Source: Bacillus sp. FJAT-14578 (GTDB lineage Bacteria > Bacillota > Bacilli > Bacillales > Bacillaceae_H). From it: 64,000 nt of DNA. Both the position numbers and the translations under genes were made by a program. Position 1 is the stretch's first letter. Every line of letters starts with the position of its first letter. The notes under the pieces are model-generated. The model was not told the origin of the DNA and searched no databases. It worked only from the letters and a program-made list of their open reading frames with translations. Below, in pieces: positions 51,454 through 60,280 of the stretch. The stretch is taken from the NCBI RefSeq assembly GCF_000504165.1, contig NZ_KI632505.1, forward strand, positions 872,738 through 936,737, read 5' to 3'.

Positions 51454-51489
51454 TTAAACATCTGTCATTTTTTATTAATAGAATTATAT

Positions 51490-51505
51490 TTGTATGTACA
51501 AGCAA
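51490..51505. promoter_or_regulatory. MarR-type operator 5
   Basis: TTGTATGTACAAGCAA, identical to the site before marR and 32 bases before the second NAD(P)H oxidoreductase gene. Confidence 0.75.
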
Positions 51506-51536
51506 CGATTTGATTATACTCAGAAAGGTGATCAAG

Positions 51537-52076
51537 ATGAAAACATTAGTCATTGTAGCCCATCCAAACATGGAGCAATCAAGAGTAAATAAAGCGTGGA
51601 TGAACCGTCTTCAACAGGAAGAAACGGTAACGGTTCACAATTTATATGCCCATTACCCGACATTTGAGATTGATGTAGAAAAAGAACAGCAGCAATTATT
51701 AGAGCATGATCGAATCGTTCTGCAATTCCCATTTTATTGGTACAGCTCTCCCGCTTTATTAAAGCAATGGCAAGATGTCGTGTTAACATACGGGTTTGCC
51801 TATGGATCAGAAGGAAACAACCTCCACGGAAAAGAGTTCATGCTGGCTATTTCATCCGGCGGTCCAGCCGAAGCTTACCAGGCCGGCGGTTACAATCATT
51901 ACTCCATGAGTGAGTTAACGCGCCCTTTCCAAGCAACAGCTAATCTTTGCGGCATGCATTTTCTCCCGTCGTTCCTATTACAAGGAATGATGACTCTAAA
52001 CGAAGAAAAACTTCAAGAAAGTACGGAAGCACTCGCTGCTTATGTGACCAATCCAAACCTGCGTGCAGACCGTTAA
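51537..52076 (+). CDS. NAD(P)H-dependent oxidoreductase, flavodoxin-like, paralogue
   Basis: 179 residues from ATG 51537, which follows AGAAAGGTGATCAAG; an earlier TTG at 51510 precedes that site. The same blocks as the gene before it occur: KTLVIVAHPNMEQSRVNKAW, HDRIVLQFPFYWYSSPALLK and MLAISSGGPAEAYQAGGYNH. It looks like a tandem duplication in which each copy kept its own operator. Cys-containing NLCGMHFLPSF near residue 142 differs from the partner. Function as a quinone or nitro reductase is inferred. Confidence 0.9.
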   Translation: MKTLVIVAHPNMEQSRVNKAWMNRLQQEETVTVHNLYAHYPTFEIDVEKEQQQLLEHDRIVLQFPFYWYSSPALLKQWQDVVLTYGFAYGSEGNNLHGKEFMLAISSGGPAEAYQAGGYNHYSMSELTRPFQATANLCGMHFLPSFLLQGMMTLNEEKLQESTEALAAYVTNPNLRADR

Positions 52077-52091
52077 AGAATCAGTAGAAAT

Positions 52092-52135
52092 AAAAAAGCC
52101 CTAATTCCTTAGAAAGATAAGGAATTAGGGCTTTT
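52092..52135. terminator. Bidirectional terminator
   Basis: AAAAAAGCCCTAATTCCTTA pairs with TAAGGAATTAGGGCTTTT. It ends both the oxidoreductase transcript and selO, which stops 5 bases away. Confidence 0.88.
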
Positions 52136-52139
52136 CTCT

Positions 52140-53597
52140 TTAGGTACCGCAAAAAGTTCGGTAAGGACGGTTTGATGTCGCAGGCAGTGTGCAGTAATCC
52201 GCCTGTTCAGGAGAGTGTGCGAACGGGCGAGAAAGAACATCAAGAAGCCGTTCCATCACACTGTAGTCTCCATTGTTCGCGGCTTCCAGCGCCTCTTCTA
52301 CCCGGTGGTTCCGAGGAATGACCGCAGGATTGCTGTCCCGCATCAACTGACTGGAGGAGGCTTTCGGTTCCGCCTGCCTGCCCAGTCTTGCCTGCCAGCG
52401 CTCATGCCATTGTGCAAATTCCGGAGTTCCAAACAGCTCCATACCCTCCAACTTATCAAACGTTAAGGCGCGGAAGGTGTTGGTGTAGTCTGCACGATGC
52501 TTCTGCATCATACCAAGGAGATCTTCAACGAGGGATTGATCCTCTGCCTCTTCATTAAACAGCCCCAGTTTGGCTCTCATTCCCGAAAACCAATGATTGT
52601 GATACAACTTCGGAAATTCTGAAATGGCCTCCTGTGCCAACTCGACAGCCTGATCCTGATCGTCATGCAGAAGTGCCAATAGAGATTCCGCAAATCGAGC
52701 GAGATTCCATCCGGCAATAGGCGGCTGATTGCCGTAGGCATAGCGGCCTTCCCTGTCAATGGAACTGAATACCGTTGCCGGGTCATAAACATCCATAAAA
52801 GCGCAAGGGCCATAATCAATGGTTTCTCCGCTGATGGTCATGTTGTCGGTATTCATCACCCCATGAATAAATCCGACCAACTGCCATTGTGAAATCAGCT
52901 TAGCCTGGCGCTTAATCACTTCCTGAAGCAGTGAAAGGTAGCGGTTTTCATCAGCTTCAACGTCTGGAAAATGGCGCTTCAATGTATAGTCAGCCAAGGC
53001 CTGGAGATCCTCGGTTGTGCCCCAATTTGCAGCGTATTGAAAGGTTCCTACACGCAAATGACTGGCAGCCACACGGGTCAGAATGGCACCAGGCAGAGCG
53101 GTTTCGCGAATGACGGATTCACCGGTTGTCACCACTGCCAGGCTGCGGGTGGTAGGAATACCAAGTCCATGCATCGCTTCGCTGATGATATATTCACGCA
53201 GCATCGGTCCAAGGGCTGCTCGCCCATCCCCCCCGCGGGAGTATGGTGTTCGCCCTGGACCCTTAAGCTGAATATCAAATCGTTCACCTGAAGGGGTAAC
53301 CTGCTCGCCAAGCAGCACGGCCCGTCCGTCCCCTAACATATTAAAATATCCGAATTGATGCCCCGCGTAGGCTTGGGCAAGCGGCGAAGCGCCTTCGGGA
53401 ATCTGGTTGCCGGCAAACACCTCCACGCCATCTTCGCTTCGAAGTGCCTCGCCGTTCAACCCCAAAGATGCTGCCAGTTTATCATTGAAAATAACCAACT
53501 TTGGCGACCGTACAGGGTGTGGGTTTTGACTGGTGAAAAATGCTTTTGGCAAACGCGCATAGCTATTATCTAAATTCCATCCTGGTTCTTTTGTCAT
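52140..53597 (-). CDS. selO: SelO/YdiU protein adenylyltransferase
   Basis: 485 residues, full family length. Pseudokinase-fold AMPylase with ATP bound in a flipped orientation: [22 protein letters not shown] near residue 78, [20 protein letters not shown] near 108, [27 protein letters not shown] near 243 (catalytic Asp and metal Asn/Asp) and the C-terminal YRTFCGT. SelO transfers AMP to proteins in redox homeostasis; the eukaryotic form ends in a selenocysteine motif where this has a plain Cys near the end. A terminator is shared with the convergent genes. Confidence 0.93.
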   Translation of the reverse strand: MTKEPGWNLDNSYARLPKAFFTSQNPHPVRSPKLVIFNDKLAASLGLNGEALRSEDGVEVFAGNQIPEGASPLAQAYAGHQFGYFNMLGDGRAVLLGEQVTPSGERFDIQLKGPGRTPYSRGGDGRAALGPMLREYIISEAMHGLGIPTTRSLAVVTTGESVIRETALPGAILTRVAASHLRVGTFQYAANWGTTEDLQALADYTLKRHFPDVEADENRYLSLLQEVIKRQAKLISQWQLVGFIHGVMNTDNMTISGETIDYGPCAFMDVYDPATVFSSIDREGRYAYGNQPPIAGWNLARFAESLLALLHDDQDQAVELAQEAISEFPKLYHNHWFSGMRAKLGLFNEEAEDQSLVEDLLGMMQKHRADYTNTFRALTFDKLEGMELFGTPEFAQWHERWQARLGRQAEPKASSSQLMRDSNPAVIPRNHRVEEALEAANNGDYSVMERLLDVLSRPFAHSPEQADYCTLPATSNRPYRTFCGT

Positions 53598-53809
53598 CGT
53601 ATCCCCTTTTCTCTTTTGTATCCCAGTTTTTTCTTTTACATAAAATAAAAAATCAGAGATACTCTATACTATTTTTAGTTATCCATTTTTCATACCGACA
53701 TGAGAAAGCCCTCTTCATGTCTACTTCTTCCAATTTATTATACCCTTTCCAGACAAAGATGACCCGTTTTAAATACTCTTATATATGGAAATCAAAGACG
53801 CTAATTAGG

Positions 53810-53854
53810 GCAAGACTTGGTCATTCGAAAATTAGCATAACTATGGATTGGTAT
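53810..53854 (+). pseudogene. Tyrosine recombinase (integrase) C-terminal scrap
   Basis: The plus frame reads ARLGHSKISITMDWY, the box II region of XerC/D-type phage integrases (LGHSKISTTMDxYxH with the catalytic His of LGH). The catalytic Arg box I before it and the Tyr after it are absent or altered (the usual Y-x-H is now WYDL). The fragment sits 26 bases before the duplicate of the ftsEX terminator. Confidence 0.65.
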
Positions 53855-53879
53855 GACCTCAAACTGCACTTCCTATTAT

Positions 53880-53930
53880 ATAGGAAAAACCCACACCAAC
53901 CTGGTATGGGCCTTTCCTATTACTTCTATT
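53880..53930. repeat. Duplicate of the ftsEX-operon terminator segment
   Basis: 49 of 51 bases equal 17326-17376. The two changes (GG to AA in the left arm) unpair part of the stem, so this copy has probably lost its function. Confidence 0.75.
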
Positions 53931-54110
53931 TTAAAAGTAAATTTCTACGGGTAGATTTGCTGTAACTTGTTTTCGATCCTTACGTGAAATATATCGGTTT
54001 CTCACAAGCGTGCCCTTCGTTAAGCATACAAATCTTTTCTTCGGCTGGAGCAATACTTCCACCGAATTTGCTGTTAAGACATTCATGCTTACCAGTCCTT
54101 CCGTTTTGGT
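53931..54110 (-). pseudogene. Unrecognised gene remnant B of a tandem pair
   Basis: The minus frame reads TEGLVSMNVLTANSVEVLLQ, then PKKRFVCLTKGTLVRNRYIS and RKDRKQVTANLPVEIYF, with stop at 53931. It aligns with remnant A (54124-54297) through GLV, LTA-S, FV--TKGT-V-NR and RK. No start or ribosome site is evident, and the family is not known to me. Confidence 0.4.
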
Positions 54111-54123
54111 ATTGTCCGTCTTT

Positions 54124-54297
54124 TTAATCTTTGAAATAAATAAATGTTGTCTCTGCTAAATCTCTAGCAGCCTTTCGTTACGTCCAACGATTGGCGACAG
54201 TAGTGCCTTTCGTTCGCCAAACAAATTTGCTATTCACAGGAATCAATACGAATTTCGAAGTCGCTGTTAAATCTTCCAATTTGACCAGTCCCTTCAT
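54124..54297 (-). pseudogene. Unrecognised gene remnant A of a tandem pair
   Basis: From ATG 54297 the frame reads MKGLVKLEDLTATSKFVLIP and VNSKFVWRTKGTTVANRWT, meets TAA at 54178-54180, and continues in frame as RKAARDLAETTFIYFKD. The likeness to remnant B shows that an old tandem duplication of an unknown coding sequence lies here, both copies broken. Confidence 0.4.
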
Positions 54298-54727
54298 TTT
54301 GTATTGCCTTGCATAGGTTGTTTACCCGGGAATATAATTGTAAAACGTATTTACTCCAGGTAAAATATGGAATGAAGGCGCATTTAAGGGTCTTGCTATC
54401 ATAGTTGCCATCATACCCGGTATCTTGAAAATCGCTCCTCTTTTTCTATGTGAAATTCCAATAATAATGATAAACAACAAATGCCGGATGGTTACCAATT
54501 TCAATAGCTTGTCAGGCTGTCGAAGTTATAAGCATGATTGTTTTAAAAGTTATTTATCCTCTTTCCACTAAACAGCTGGTTTACAAAATGAATTTCTCTT
54601 CAATTGTTCAAAATTTCACAAAGGTGTCACAAAAAACATGTAAGTGCTTACAGTTTTGTTGATATACTTAATTTAAGAAAAACCTTTGTAGTTTCCAATA
54701 GAATTCAAAAGATGAGGAGAGAATGAA
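54298..54727. other. Intergenic stretch
   Basis: A 60-codon minus frame at 54322-54504 lacks a ribosome site and known motif. TGTAAGTGCTTACA near 54641 resembles a cre site but has TG in place of the central CG. No other feature was seen. Confidence 0.35.
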
Positions 54728-54910
54728 ATGATTTTAAAACAATTAATTAAAACGGGTTTAATCACAATTAACTATTACAAAGATGGAGTAATTCATAAGT
54801 GCAAGGGCCGTGTTCAAAGCCTTAACTTAGCAGAGCAAACCCTTTCTTTAAAAGATCAGCAGGAGAACGTCTTGTCTATCCGTTTATCAAAAATTGTGGA
54901 AGTTAATTAA
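54728..54910 (+). CDS. Small conserved-looking protein, SH3/Sm-like pattern
   Basis: 60 residues from ATG 54728 after GAGGAGAGAATGAA, a strong ribosome site. The chain (MILKQLIKTGLITINYYKDG, then VIHKCKGRVQSLNLAEQTLS and a final strand IRLSKIVEV) alternates short strands separated by turns, as in small barrel folds. One Cys is present. No membrane segment. The function and family name are not known to me. A long hairpin follows. Confidence 0.65.
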   Translation: MILKQLIKTGLITINYYKDGVIHKCKGRVQSLNLAEQTLSLKDQQENVLSIRLSKIVEVN

Positions 54911-54951
54911 ATTACGCATGACTAATGTTTGTATGAAGTTCCAACTAAAAC

Positions 54952-55009
54952 AGCAGCCATATTTTCAACTCGTTTTAGGTCGTTGACTGATGAGAAAAAT
55001 ATGGCTGCT
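54952..55009 (+). terminator. Long hairpin terminator after the small protein gene
   Basis: AGCAGCCATATTTTC pairs with GAGAAAAATATGGCTGCT and is followed by ATTTATTTG. The loop is about 25 bases. Confidence 0.65.
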
Positions 55010-55042
55010 ATTTATTTGCTCCCCCCTTACATTCCATCCAAA

Positions 55043-55069
55043 AGAAAAAGCCACTCATAATGAGTGACT
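55043..55069 (-). terminator. Terminator overlapping the zinc-ribbon gene stop
   Basis: On the minus strand GTCACTCATTATGAGTGGC is a compact hairpin followed by TTTTTCTTTT. The stop codon of the 49-residue gene is inside the stem. Confidence 0.65.
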
Positions 55070-55204
55070 TTGAATGATTAGTTCAACCTCATCTTCCCCC
55101 ATTTTTTCATAACATTGAATACAGAGCACGGGATAATAACTAAACTCAAGATCCATAGGTTCGGATAAATCCTGTCCACAATTTAAACACGCTTCATGTA
55201 TCAT
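55055..55204 (-). CDS. Small zinc-ribbon-like protein (49 aa)
   Basis: ATG 55204 follows GGAGGGAATTGA. The frame reads MIHEACLNCGQDLSEPMDLE, then FSYYPVLCIQCYEKMGEDEV and ELIIQSHSL. Two CxxC pairs (CLNC at 6-9, CIQC at 28-31) can hold one zinc ion in the manner of short zinc ribbons. Such mini-proteins are common next to phage-like or regulatory genes; the role is unknown. Its start overlaps the end of the broken gene before it (ATGA), so the two were one operon. Confidence 0.65.
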   Translation of the reverse strand: MIHEACLNCGQDLSEPMDLEFSYYPVLCIQCYEKMGEDEVELIIQSHSL

Positions 55205-55698
55205 TCAATTCCCTCCAGCTGTCTTTGTGCTAGTAATTGGGATACTTGACAGTAAACATCAGCGAGTGAAAAATGATCAGGGCCCTTATTCACCCAAACA
55301 GGCCGCACATTACCTTACTTATCAAACTTCATGTGCTTATTCTTCTGTTTATCTTCAGGTGTTTCTCCATTACCTCTGACTTTCTGCTGCGCTTTCCAAT
55401 GGTTTGCGGGATTCAGCACACCTTTGGAGACAAGCGATAAACTTGGCTCCAGGGCATCTTTTCATTCCCCCGTAATATATCCATCAATGACACGGTCAAA
55501 GATGCGGGTACGATGAAGGTTAATGATGCAGGTCTTATCATTCATCTCAAATACAAATTTACGTTTGTCTTTGTAATCAAATATACAGCGATAAACTCTT
55601 CCTTGAAAAACATTTTGTAAACGAATGGAAATCTCCGGATAAGGAGCATTATCAATCGTTATAATATTAATGTTGATCATTTTAATAAAGTTATACAT
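55201..55698 (-). pseudogene. Hypothetical gene with two in-frame stops
   Basis: One frame runs from ATG 55698 (MYNFIKMININIITIDNAPY...) to TGA 55201. It is interrupted by TGA at 55462-55464 and TAA at 55315-55317. Coding-like sequence continues after each stop without any shift: KDALEPSLSLVSKGVLNPAN after the first and GNVRPVWVNKGPDHFSLADV after the second. The repaired product would have about 165 residues. Two separate nonsense mutations with the frame kept suggest recent loss of function. No family was recognised. Confidence 0.6.
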
Positions 55699-55775
55699 AT
55701 GCTCTTCAGCCTAAAAAGGGATAATCTTCAATCCCTTCTTCCGTTCTTAATGTCGGATAACTTATTTTGTCCATT

Positions 55776-56096
55776 TCATACGGTGCAACGTATATCAAGC
55801 ATATTAAAAAAGCCAAAATAAAAAGGGAGGCCATTCCCCCCCACCTTTAACCTCACGCTCGGTTCTGTTTGTTCCTCTTTCTTCGTTAATTTAAAGAAAG
55901 CTGCAGAACCGATACAAGAGGTAATAAATAATATAGCTCCCATTGGCACGGCTGTCTCTTCATTAATCCCAACTAGTGGCGAGACCATAAATCCGAGTAA
56001 TAATGGCAGCAAACCTAACAAGGCACTTGCGCATCCTGCCCGATGTCCCTGATGTTTCATCGCCAGCGTAAAACAGCTTGTGATGATCATTCCCAT
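55776..56096 (-). pseudogene. C-terminal piece of a Bcr/CflA multidrug MFS transporter
   Basis: The frame begins FTLAMKHQGHRAGCASALLG, then LLPLLLGFMVSPLVG and AVPMGAILFITSCIGSAAFF: the last two or three membrane helices of Bcr/CflA-type drug exporters (QGHxAGxASALLG is diagnostic). About 300 N-terminal residues are missing and the upstream DNA is a citrate synthase remnant. No working transporter can be made from it. Confidence 0.75.
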
Positions 56097-56132
56097 CGAG
56101 GCTATATAAGAAAATCTACAAAACTATAATCT

Positions 56133-56265
56133 TTAATGCTTAACTAGTTGATTTCCGATATACTTTGCTTCTGGTCGGAAGATGGTATTATCTAATGACT
56201 GTTCAATGACATGAGCCGTCCATCCGACCATTCGACTCACTGTAAAAGTAGGTGTAAATAAATCG
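56133..56265 (-). pseudogene. C-terminal piece of citrate/2-methylcitrate synthase
   Basis: The minus frame reads [20 protein letters not shown], then [18 protein letters not shown] and QLVKH with stop at 56133. SR-x-GW-AH--EQ---N-x-RP---Y-G is the conserved C-terminal block of citrate and methylcitrate synthases, including the substrate-binding Arg of IFRP. The gene is cut off at the GTGTCAGTCCCC hairpin (56273), and its other 300 or so codons are gone. Confidence 0.8.
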
Positions 56266-56272
56266 GAAAAAC

Positions 56273-56324
56273 GGTGTCAGTCCCCCACTATAGTAATACT
56301 TTAATTCAGCAGGGGACTGACACC
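56273..56324. repeat. GGTGTCAGTCCCC hairpin repeat, intact copy
   Basis: Perfect 13-base arms GGTGTCAGTCCCC and GGGGACTGACACC around CACTATAGTAATACTTTAAT-type core. Copies with the same core lie at 17652-17698 and 58861-58906. It stands at the break point of the citrate synthase gene. Confidence 0.8.
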
Positions 56325-56402
56325 ATTCCGATAATAATTCCGCTAAGTTTTCAACTTCTTGCTATGTTTGCCACAGCTCTAACATTATTTTGATAAAAAA
56401 TC

Positions 56403-57287
56403 CTATTCCAATCCACAGAAATGATTCATCACAAATTGTTTAAATTGTTGAGTTGCCGGTGATAAATATCGCCCTTCGATCCAAGCTATTCCAATTACCC
56501 GTTGGCACTTCCGACCACGTATCCGTATTTGTGATAGTTTACTTTGGTCTACCCCCTTTAAATCCGGTAAAATGGAAATCCCTAACCCAGCAGCCACAAG
56601 CCCTGCTACGGTATCAGCTTCTTCTCCTTCAAATGTAATCTTAGGTGTGATTCCCGCTTCTTTAAATAATTGTTCGATAGTTAGCCGGAGAGAATACCCT
56701 TTTTTTAAGTGAATAAATGATTCATCTGCCATTTCTTCTAACGTGATGCTTTCATAGCCAGCGAATTTGTGGTGTTTAGGGACTATAGCAAAGAGCTCCT
56801 CACGCCAAAGTTGTTGCCATTGAATTGGAGGTTTCATTTCCATAGGTGCAATTAGACAAAGATCCAATTCACCTCGTTGCAACTGTTCAAGAATAGTATG
56901 GGAGGGTCCTTGTCCAAGCCGAAAATTGATGTTTGGATAGTCGGTACGAAAAGAAGCAATTAAGTCTGGAATAAGATTCGTACTTAGCGTGTGCAGAAAG
57001 CCAAGTGATACTTCTCCCTGCTCTGGTTCGAGCAAATCTTGAATTTCTTGTTTACCTTTATAAAATTCTTTCATCATAGCATCTACACTTTTCAAAAAAA
57101 TGTGGCCATATTGATTTAATCTAATCGAACGCCCTTGACGTTCAAATAATGGAACACCTATTTCCTCCTCAAATCGAGCAATAGAACGGCTGAGGGCAGA
57201 TTGGGTAATTGATAGTGCCTCTGCAGCGCGCGTCACGTGTTGCATGCGTGCCAGAGTTTGGAAATATTCAAATTGTTGCCACTCCAT
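56403..57287 (-). CDS. LysR-family regulator (YybE-like)
   Basis: 294 residues from ATG 57287 (AGAGGTGGACTGA). N-terminal helix-turn-helix MEWQQFEYFQTLARMQHVTR, AAEALSITQSALSRSIARFE and GVPLFERQGRSIRL; the rest is the periplasmic-binding-like effector domain (VSLGFLHTLSTNLIPDLIA near residue 92, VAAGLGISILPDLKG near 225). It is divergent from an MFS gene, the yybE-yybF arrangement known from B. subtilis, and probably activates that exporter from sites in the 293-base gap. Confidence 0.88.
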   Translation of the reverse strand: MEWQQFEYFQTLARMQHVTRAAEALSITQSALSRSIARFEEEIGVPLFERQGRSIRLNQYGHIFLKSVDAMMKEFYKGKQEIQDLLEPEQGEVSLGFLHTLSTNLIPDLIASFRTDYPNINFRLGQGPSHTILEQLQRGELDLCLIAPMEMKPPIQWQQLWREELFAIVPKHHKFAGYESITLEEMADESFIHLKKGYSLRLTIEQLFKEAGITPKITFEGEEADTVAGLVAAGLGISILPDLKGVDQSKLSQIRIRGRKCQRVIGIAWIEGRYLSPATQQFKQFVMNHFCGLE

Positions 57288-57580
57288 TCAGTCCACCTCT
57301 TTCATAAACCGGCTCATTCATTCCATATATTCATTAAAAACATTATTATAATGAATTATACAACATACACTGTCGGTGGTAATATAAAATTCAAGAACAT
57401 ACTCGAGGATGTTTCCTACTATATAAGACCGTAGCGCAAACAATCTATTGCATTGCAAGTAAAAAAACTTTGTTTGTCATCGTATAGAACCAAATCGCTT
57501 TTTTCAAATAATTATCTTCAAAAGGAATGATTTATTATGCAGTATGAGGAACACCACAAAAATTGTAGGTTGATGGTCTT

Positions 57581-58786
57581 ATGAGTTACATTCAACAAGG
57601 TACACCAGTCTTTCGTAAAACTAACTTTGCTTTCTTTGCTGCTGGTTTCAATACATTTGCTATTCTTTACTGTGCACAGCCTTTAATGCCGGAATTCACC
57701 AAATCATTCAACATTTCTCCAACTGCTGCAAGCCTGCCGCTATCCATTTCAACTATTGCTTTGGCTTTCAGTATGCTGATTTTTGGTTCATTATCTGAAG
57801 TATGGGGACGTAAGCCCATCATGGTCATTTCTATGTTCGCATCCGCTTTACTTTGCATTTTTGCTGCTTTTAGCCCTAATTTTCATTTCTTACTGGCCAT
57901 TCGAGCCCTTGAAGGAATTGCATTGGCTGGTCTACCCTCGATTGCAATGGCCTATCTTGGAGAAGAAATGGATTCTAGTAGTCTAGGAACAGCAATGGGG
58001 CTGTATATCAGCGGCAATGCCACTGGTGCATTGGGTGGTAGAATGATTTCAGGTATAATAGGCAATTATTATGGATGGCACATGGCAATAGGAATCATTG
58101 GTGTAATAAGCTTAGTAGCCACCTTCATTTTTTGGATGAGCTTACCTCCTTCACAAAACTTCAAATCTCGTCGTTTAGAAATTGGAAAATTAGGAAAATC
58201 ATTAATTGAACATCTAAAAGATCCAGGTTTGGTTTGTTTATTTGGCTTAGGATTTTTGCTGTTAGGGACGAATGTAGCATTATATAATTATATTGGTTAT
58301 GTATTAATTGCCCCGCCTTATTCATTGAGTCCAAACATCATAAGCTGGATATTTACGATTTTCATCATCGGAATGTTTAGCTCTGTCTGGATAGGAAAAT
58401 TGGTAGATCATCACGGCAGGCAAAAAATATTAATCATTAATTTATTAATCATATTTATCGGCGTCTGTTTAACGTTGAATTCTCATTTATTTATTAAGAT
58501 AGTGGGCCTTGCATTTACTACCTTTGGATTCTTTGGCGGTCATTCGATTGCCAGTAGTTGGGTTGGACAACGCGCTTTAAAAAACAAGGCACAGGCTTCT
58601 TCATTATATTTATTTCTTTACTACGCTGGCTCGAGTGTAGGTGGAACAATCGGAGGTATATTTTGGTCCCAATTTGGATGGGGAGGCTTAACTTGTATGA
58701 TTGTGTTTTTCTTAATAATCGCTTTTATGCTTTCAGTATATCTTTCAAGAATGGAACTACAGCCAAAGAAAATTACTTATATGTAA
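57581..58786 (+). CDS. MFS transporter (YybF-like)
   Basis: 401 residues from ATG 57581, twelve membrane helices. Family markers: YCAQPLMPEFTKSFNISPT near residue 28, the A-motif-like GSLSEVWGRKPIMVISMF between helices 2 and 3, RALEGIALAGLPSIAMAYLG near 110, a second loop GKLVDHHGRQKILIINL near 275 and SSLYLFLYYAGSSVGGTIGG near 350. It is a proton-coupled exporter of the AraJ/YybF group with unknown substrate. The divergent LysR gene is the probable regulator. A GTGTCAG-type repeat lies 75 bases after the stop. Confidence 0.88.
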   Translation: MSYIQQGTPVFRKTNFAFFAAGFNTFAILYCAQPLMPEFTKSFNISPTAASLPLSISTIALAFSMLIFGSLSEVWGRKPIMVISMFASALLCIFAAFSPNFHFLLAIRALEGIALAGLPSIAMAYLGEEMDSSSLGTAMGLYISGNATGALGGRMISGIIGNYYGWHMAIGIIGVISLVATFIFWMSLPPSQNFKSRRLEIGKLGKSLIEHLKDPGLVCLFGLGFLLLGTNVALYNYIGYVLIAPPYSLSPNIISWIFTIFIIGMFSSVWIGKLVDHHGRQKILIINLLIIFIGVCLTLNSHLFIKIVGLAFTTFGFFGGHSIASSWVGQRALKNKAQASSLYLFLYYAGSSVGGTIGGIFWSQFGWGGLTCMIVFFLIIAFMLSVYLSRMELQPKKITYM

Positions 58787-58860
58787 ATTCTAAGTTGGTA
58801 TATGAAGTAGTTTGAAATTTAATCGGATGAGAACACCATTGACCTTTTCCGTGGTAAAAC

Positions 58861-58906
58861 GGTGTGAGTCCCCACTATAGTGATACTTTAATTAAGCAGG
58901 GGAGCA
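58861..58906. repeat. GGTGTCAGTCCCC-type repeat, third copy
   Basis: GGTGTGAGTCCCC followed by the shared CACTATAGTGATACTTTAAT core and GCAGGGGAGCAC. The right arm no longer pairs fully. Confidence 0.65.
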
Positions 58907-59008
58907 CAAAGCGTTCCCCTGCTTTCTATAAAGGCTCGTTTTAAAATATTATTCATCATCCATTCTAAACATGCAATCTGTCTTAATTTTGAAATTTCAA
59001 ACTAGCGT

Positions 59009-60202
59009 CTACAATGTTTTGATTAAGATGCTGGCAATGACGACTGAGCCTATTGTCACCGTTGTAAATCCACCGATTAACATCGGGGTCAATATTTCAT
59101 TTAATATCATTTCTTCTTCCTCTTTATTCCTGCCGACGCTTCTACTGATTTCCTCACAAACAAGGTAATCACCGGGGAAACCAACTGTAGCTGTCAGTGC
59201 AACAGGAAGACCTTTTAAAGGGTCCCATTTAAACAATTTTGAACCTATAAACCCACCGATAAAAATACCCAAAATTCCAACAAACATAATTAGAAAAGTT
59301 TCAGGGAGATGGCTAATAAACATATGGAATGTAATGTCATTCATAGTGGCGATAATCAAAAATACAAGTCCAGCCATCCCGACTGTGAAAGCATTAGCCC
59401 GCTCCATAACACGGTCTGGATAAAAACCGATTAATCTCCCGCCAATCCCAAGAGCCAAAGCCCACAAACTATATGGTATGCCGGTAAATTGATCTAGAAC
59501 CACGGCAATTGCGCCACCGATAAATAACTGGAAAAGAAGAATTAGATTGGTTTGATATTTTTTCGGAATCCAAGTGGCATTTCGCTTCTCCACTTTTTCT
59601 GTATCAGTAACATTTTCTATTCCTGCTTCCAATGCGGAAGCTGTATATGTACCGGCATCTACCGCGTTCCGAAACTTTAATGCATAACGGCGTAACAAAT
59701 TGGCGGAAAGAGGCATACCAAACAGTGATTGTAATGATAATATTAAGGCTGATATTGCCACTAGACTTGTCAAACCTACTTCTTTTAGTCCTTCCGAGGT
59801 CACAAGAAAGGCAATCACCCCTCCAGTTAGCGGACCAGCTCCTGCAACGGCGGTTTTATAGTCATACATTGGTGGAATCAAAAGAAGAATTAGACCAGCG
59901 CCAACGACAATTCCCATCAAAGAAATGGCGACGGCTTTCCATTGACTGCGAATAGTTTTGAGAGGGATCAACGTACCCATATGAATAATGATTGGGGCTG
60001 TTCCTAATACAACACCAACTTCAATAAATTTAGAGTCATCGATAAGGCTCTTTGGTATAATTCCGATCCAAATTAACAAAAGATACCCTATCAAGGCAAC
60101 TAGGAACATAGATACCCTTGCTCTTGTAACGATAGAAATAATTTCACCCACAGCGATTAATGCCATGATAATCATGGCTGCTACGACAGGTTCATGTATC
60201 AT
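59009..60202 (-). CDS. Multi-pass membrane protein, transporter-like
   Basis: 397 residues from ATG 60202 (AAAGGGGTGTAAAGAAA) with about ten to eleven hydrophobic segments. Glycine-rich half-helices AVAGAGPLTGGVIAFLVTSEG near residue 120 and GLPVALTATVGFPGDYLVCEE near 340 look like a pair of re-entrant transport motifs. A charged loop between residues 185 and 215 (ENVTDTEKVEKRNATWIPKK) separates two halves, suggesting an internal repeat. I do not recognise the family with confidence. The gene follows an M20 amidohydrolase gene in one unit, so it may import an N-acyl amino acid or export a product. Confidence 0.7.
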   Translation of the reverse strand: MIHEPVVAAMIIMALIAVGEIISIVTRARVSMFLVALIGYLLLIWIGIIPKSLIDDSKFIEVGVVLGTAPIIIHMGTLIPLKTIRSQWKAVAISLMGIVVGAGLILLLIPPMYDYKTAVAGAGPLTGGVIAFLVTSEGLKEVGLTSLVAISALILSLQSLFGMPLSANLLRRYALKFRNAVDAGTYTASALEAGIENVTDTEKVEKRNATWIPKKYQTNLILLFQLFIGGAIAVVLDQFTGIPYSLWALALGIGGRLIGFYPDRVMERANAFTVGMAGLVFLIIATMNDITFHMFISHLPETFLIMFVGILGIFIGGFIGSKLFKWDPLKGLPVALTATVGFPGDYLVCEEISRSVGRNKEEEEMILNEILTPMLIGGFTTVTIGSVVIASILIKTL

Positions 60203-60280
60203 TTTCTTTACACCCCTTTGATTACCTATTTTTAATTAGAAGTAGATTAAGCTTCATTTATCGTTTTATTCATTTCTAGA

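Noticed and set aside
54322-54504. 60-codon minus-strand frame ending in LNAPSFHILPGVNTFYNYIP
   Set aside because: It has no ribosome site or known motif and lies in a decayed stretch; kept as intergenic.
55462-55464. TGA that might be read as selenocysteine or by readthrough
   Set aside because: A second stop (TAA) follows in the same frame and no SECIS-like hairpin or Sec-family protein is evident; nonsense mutation is simpler.
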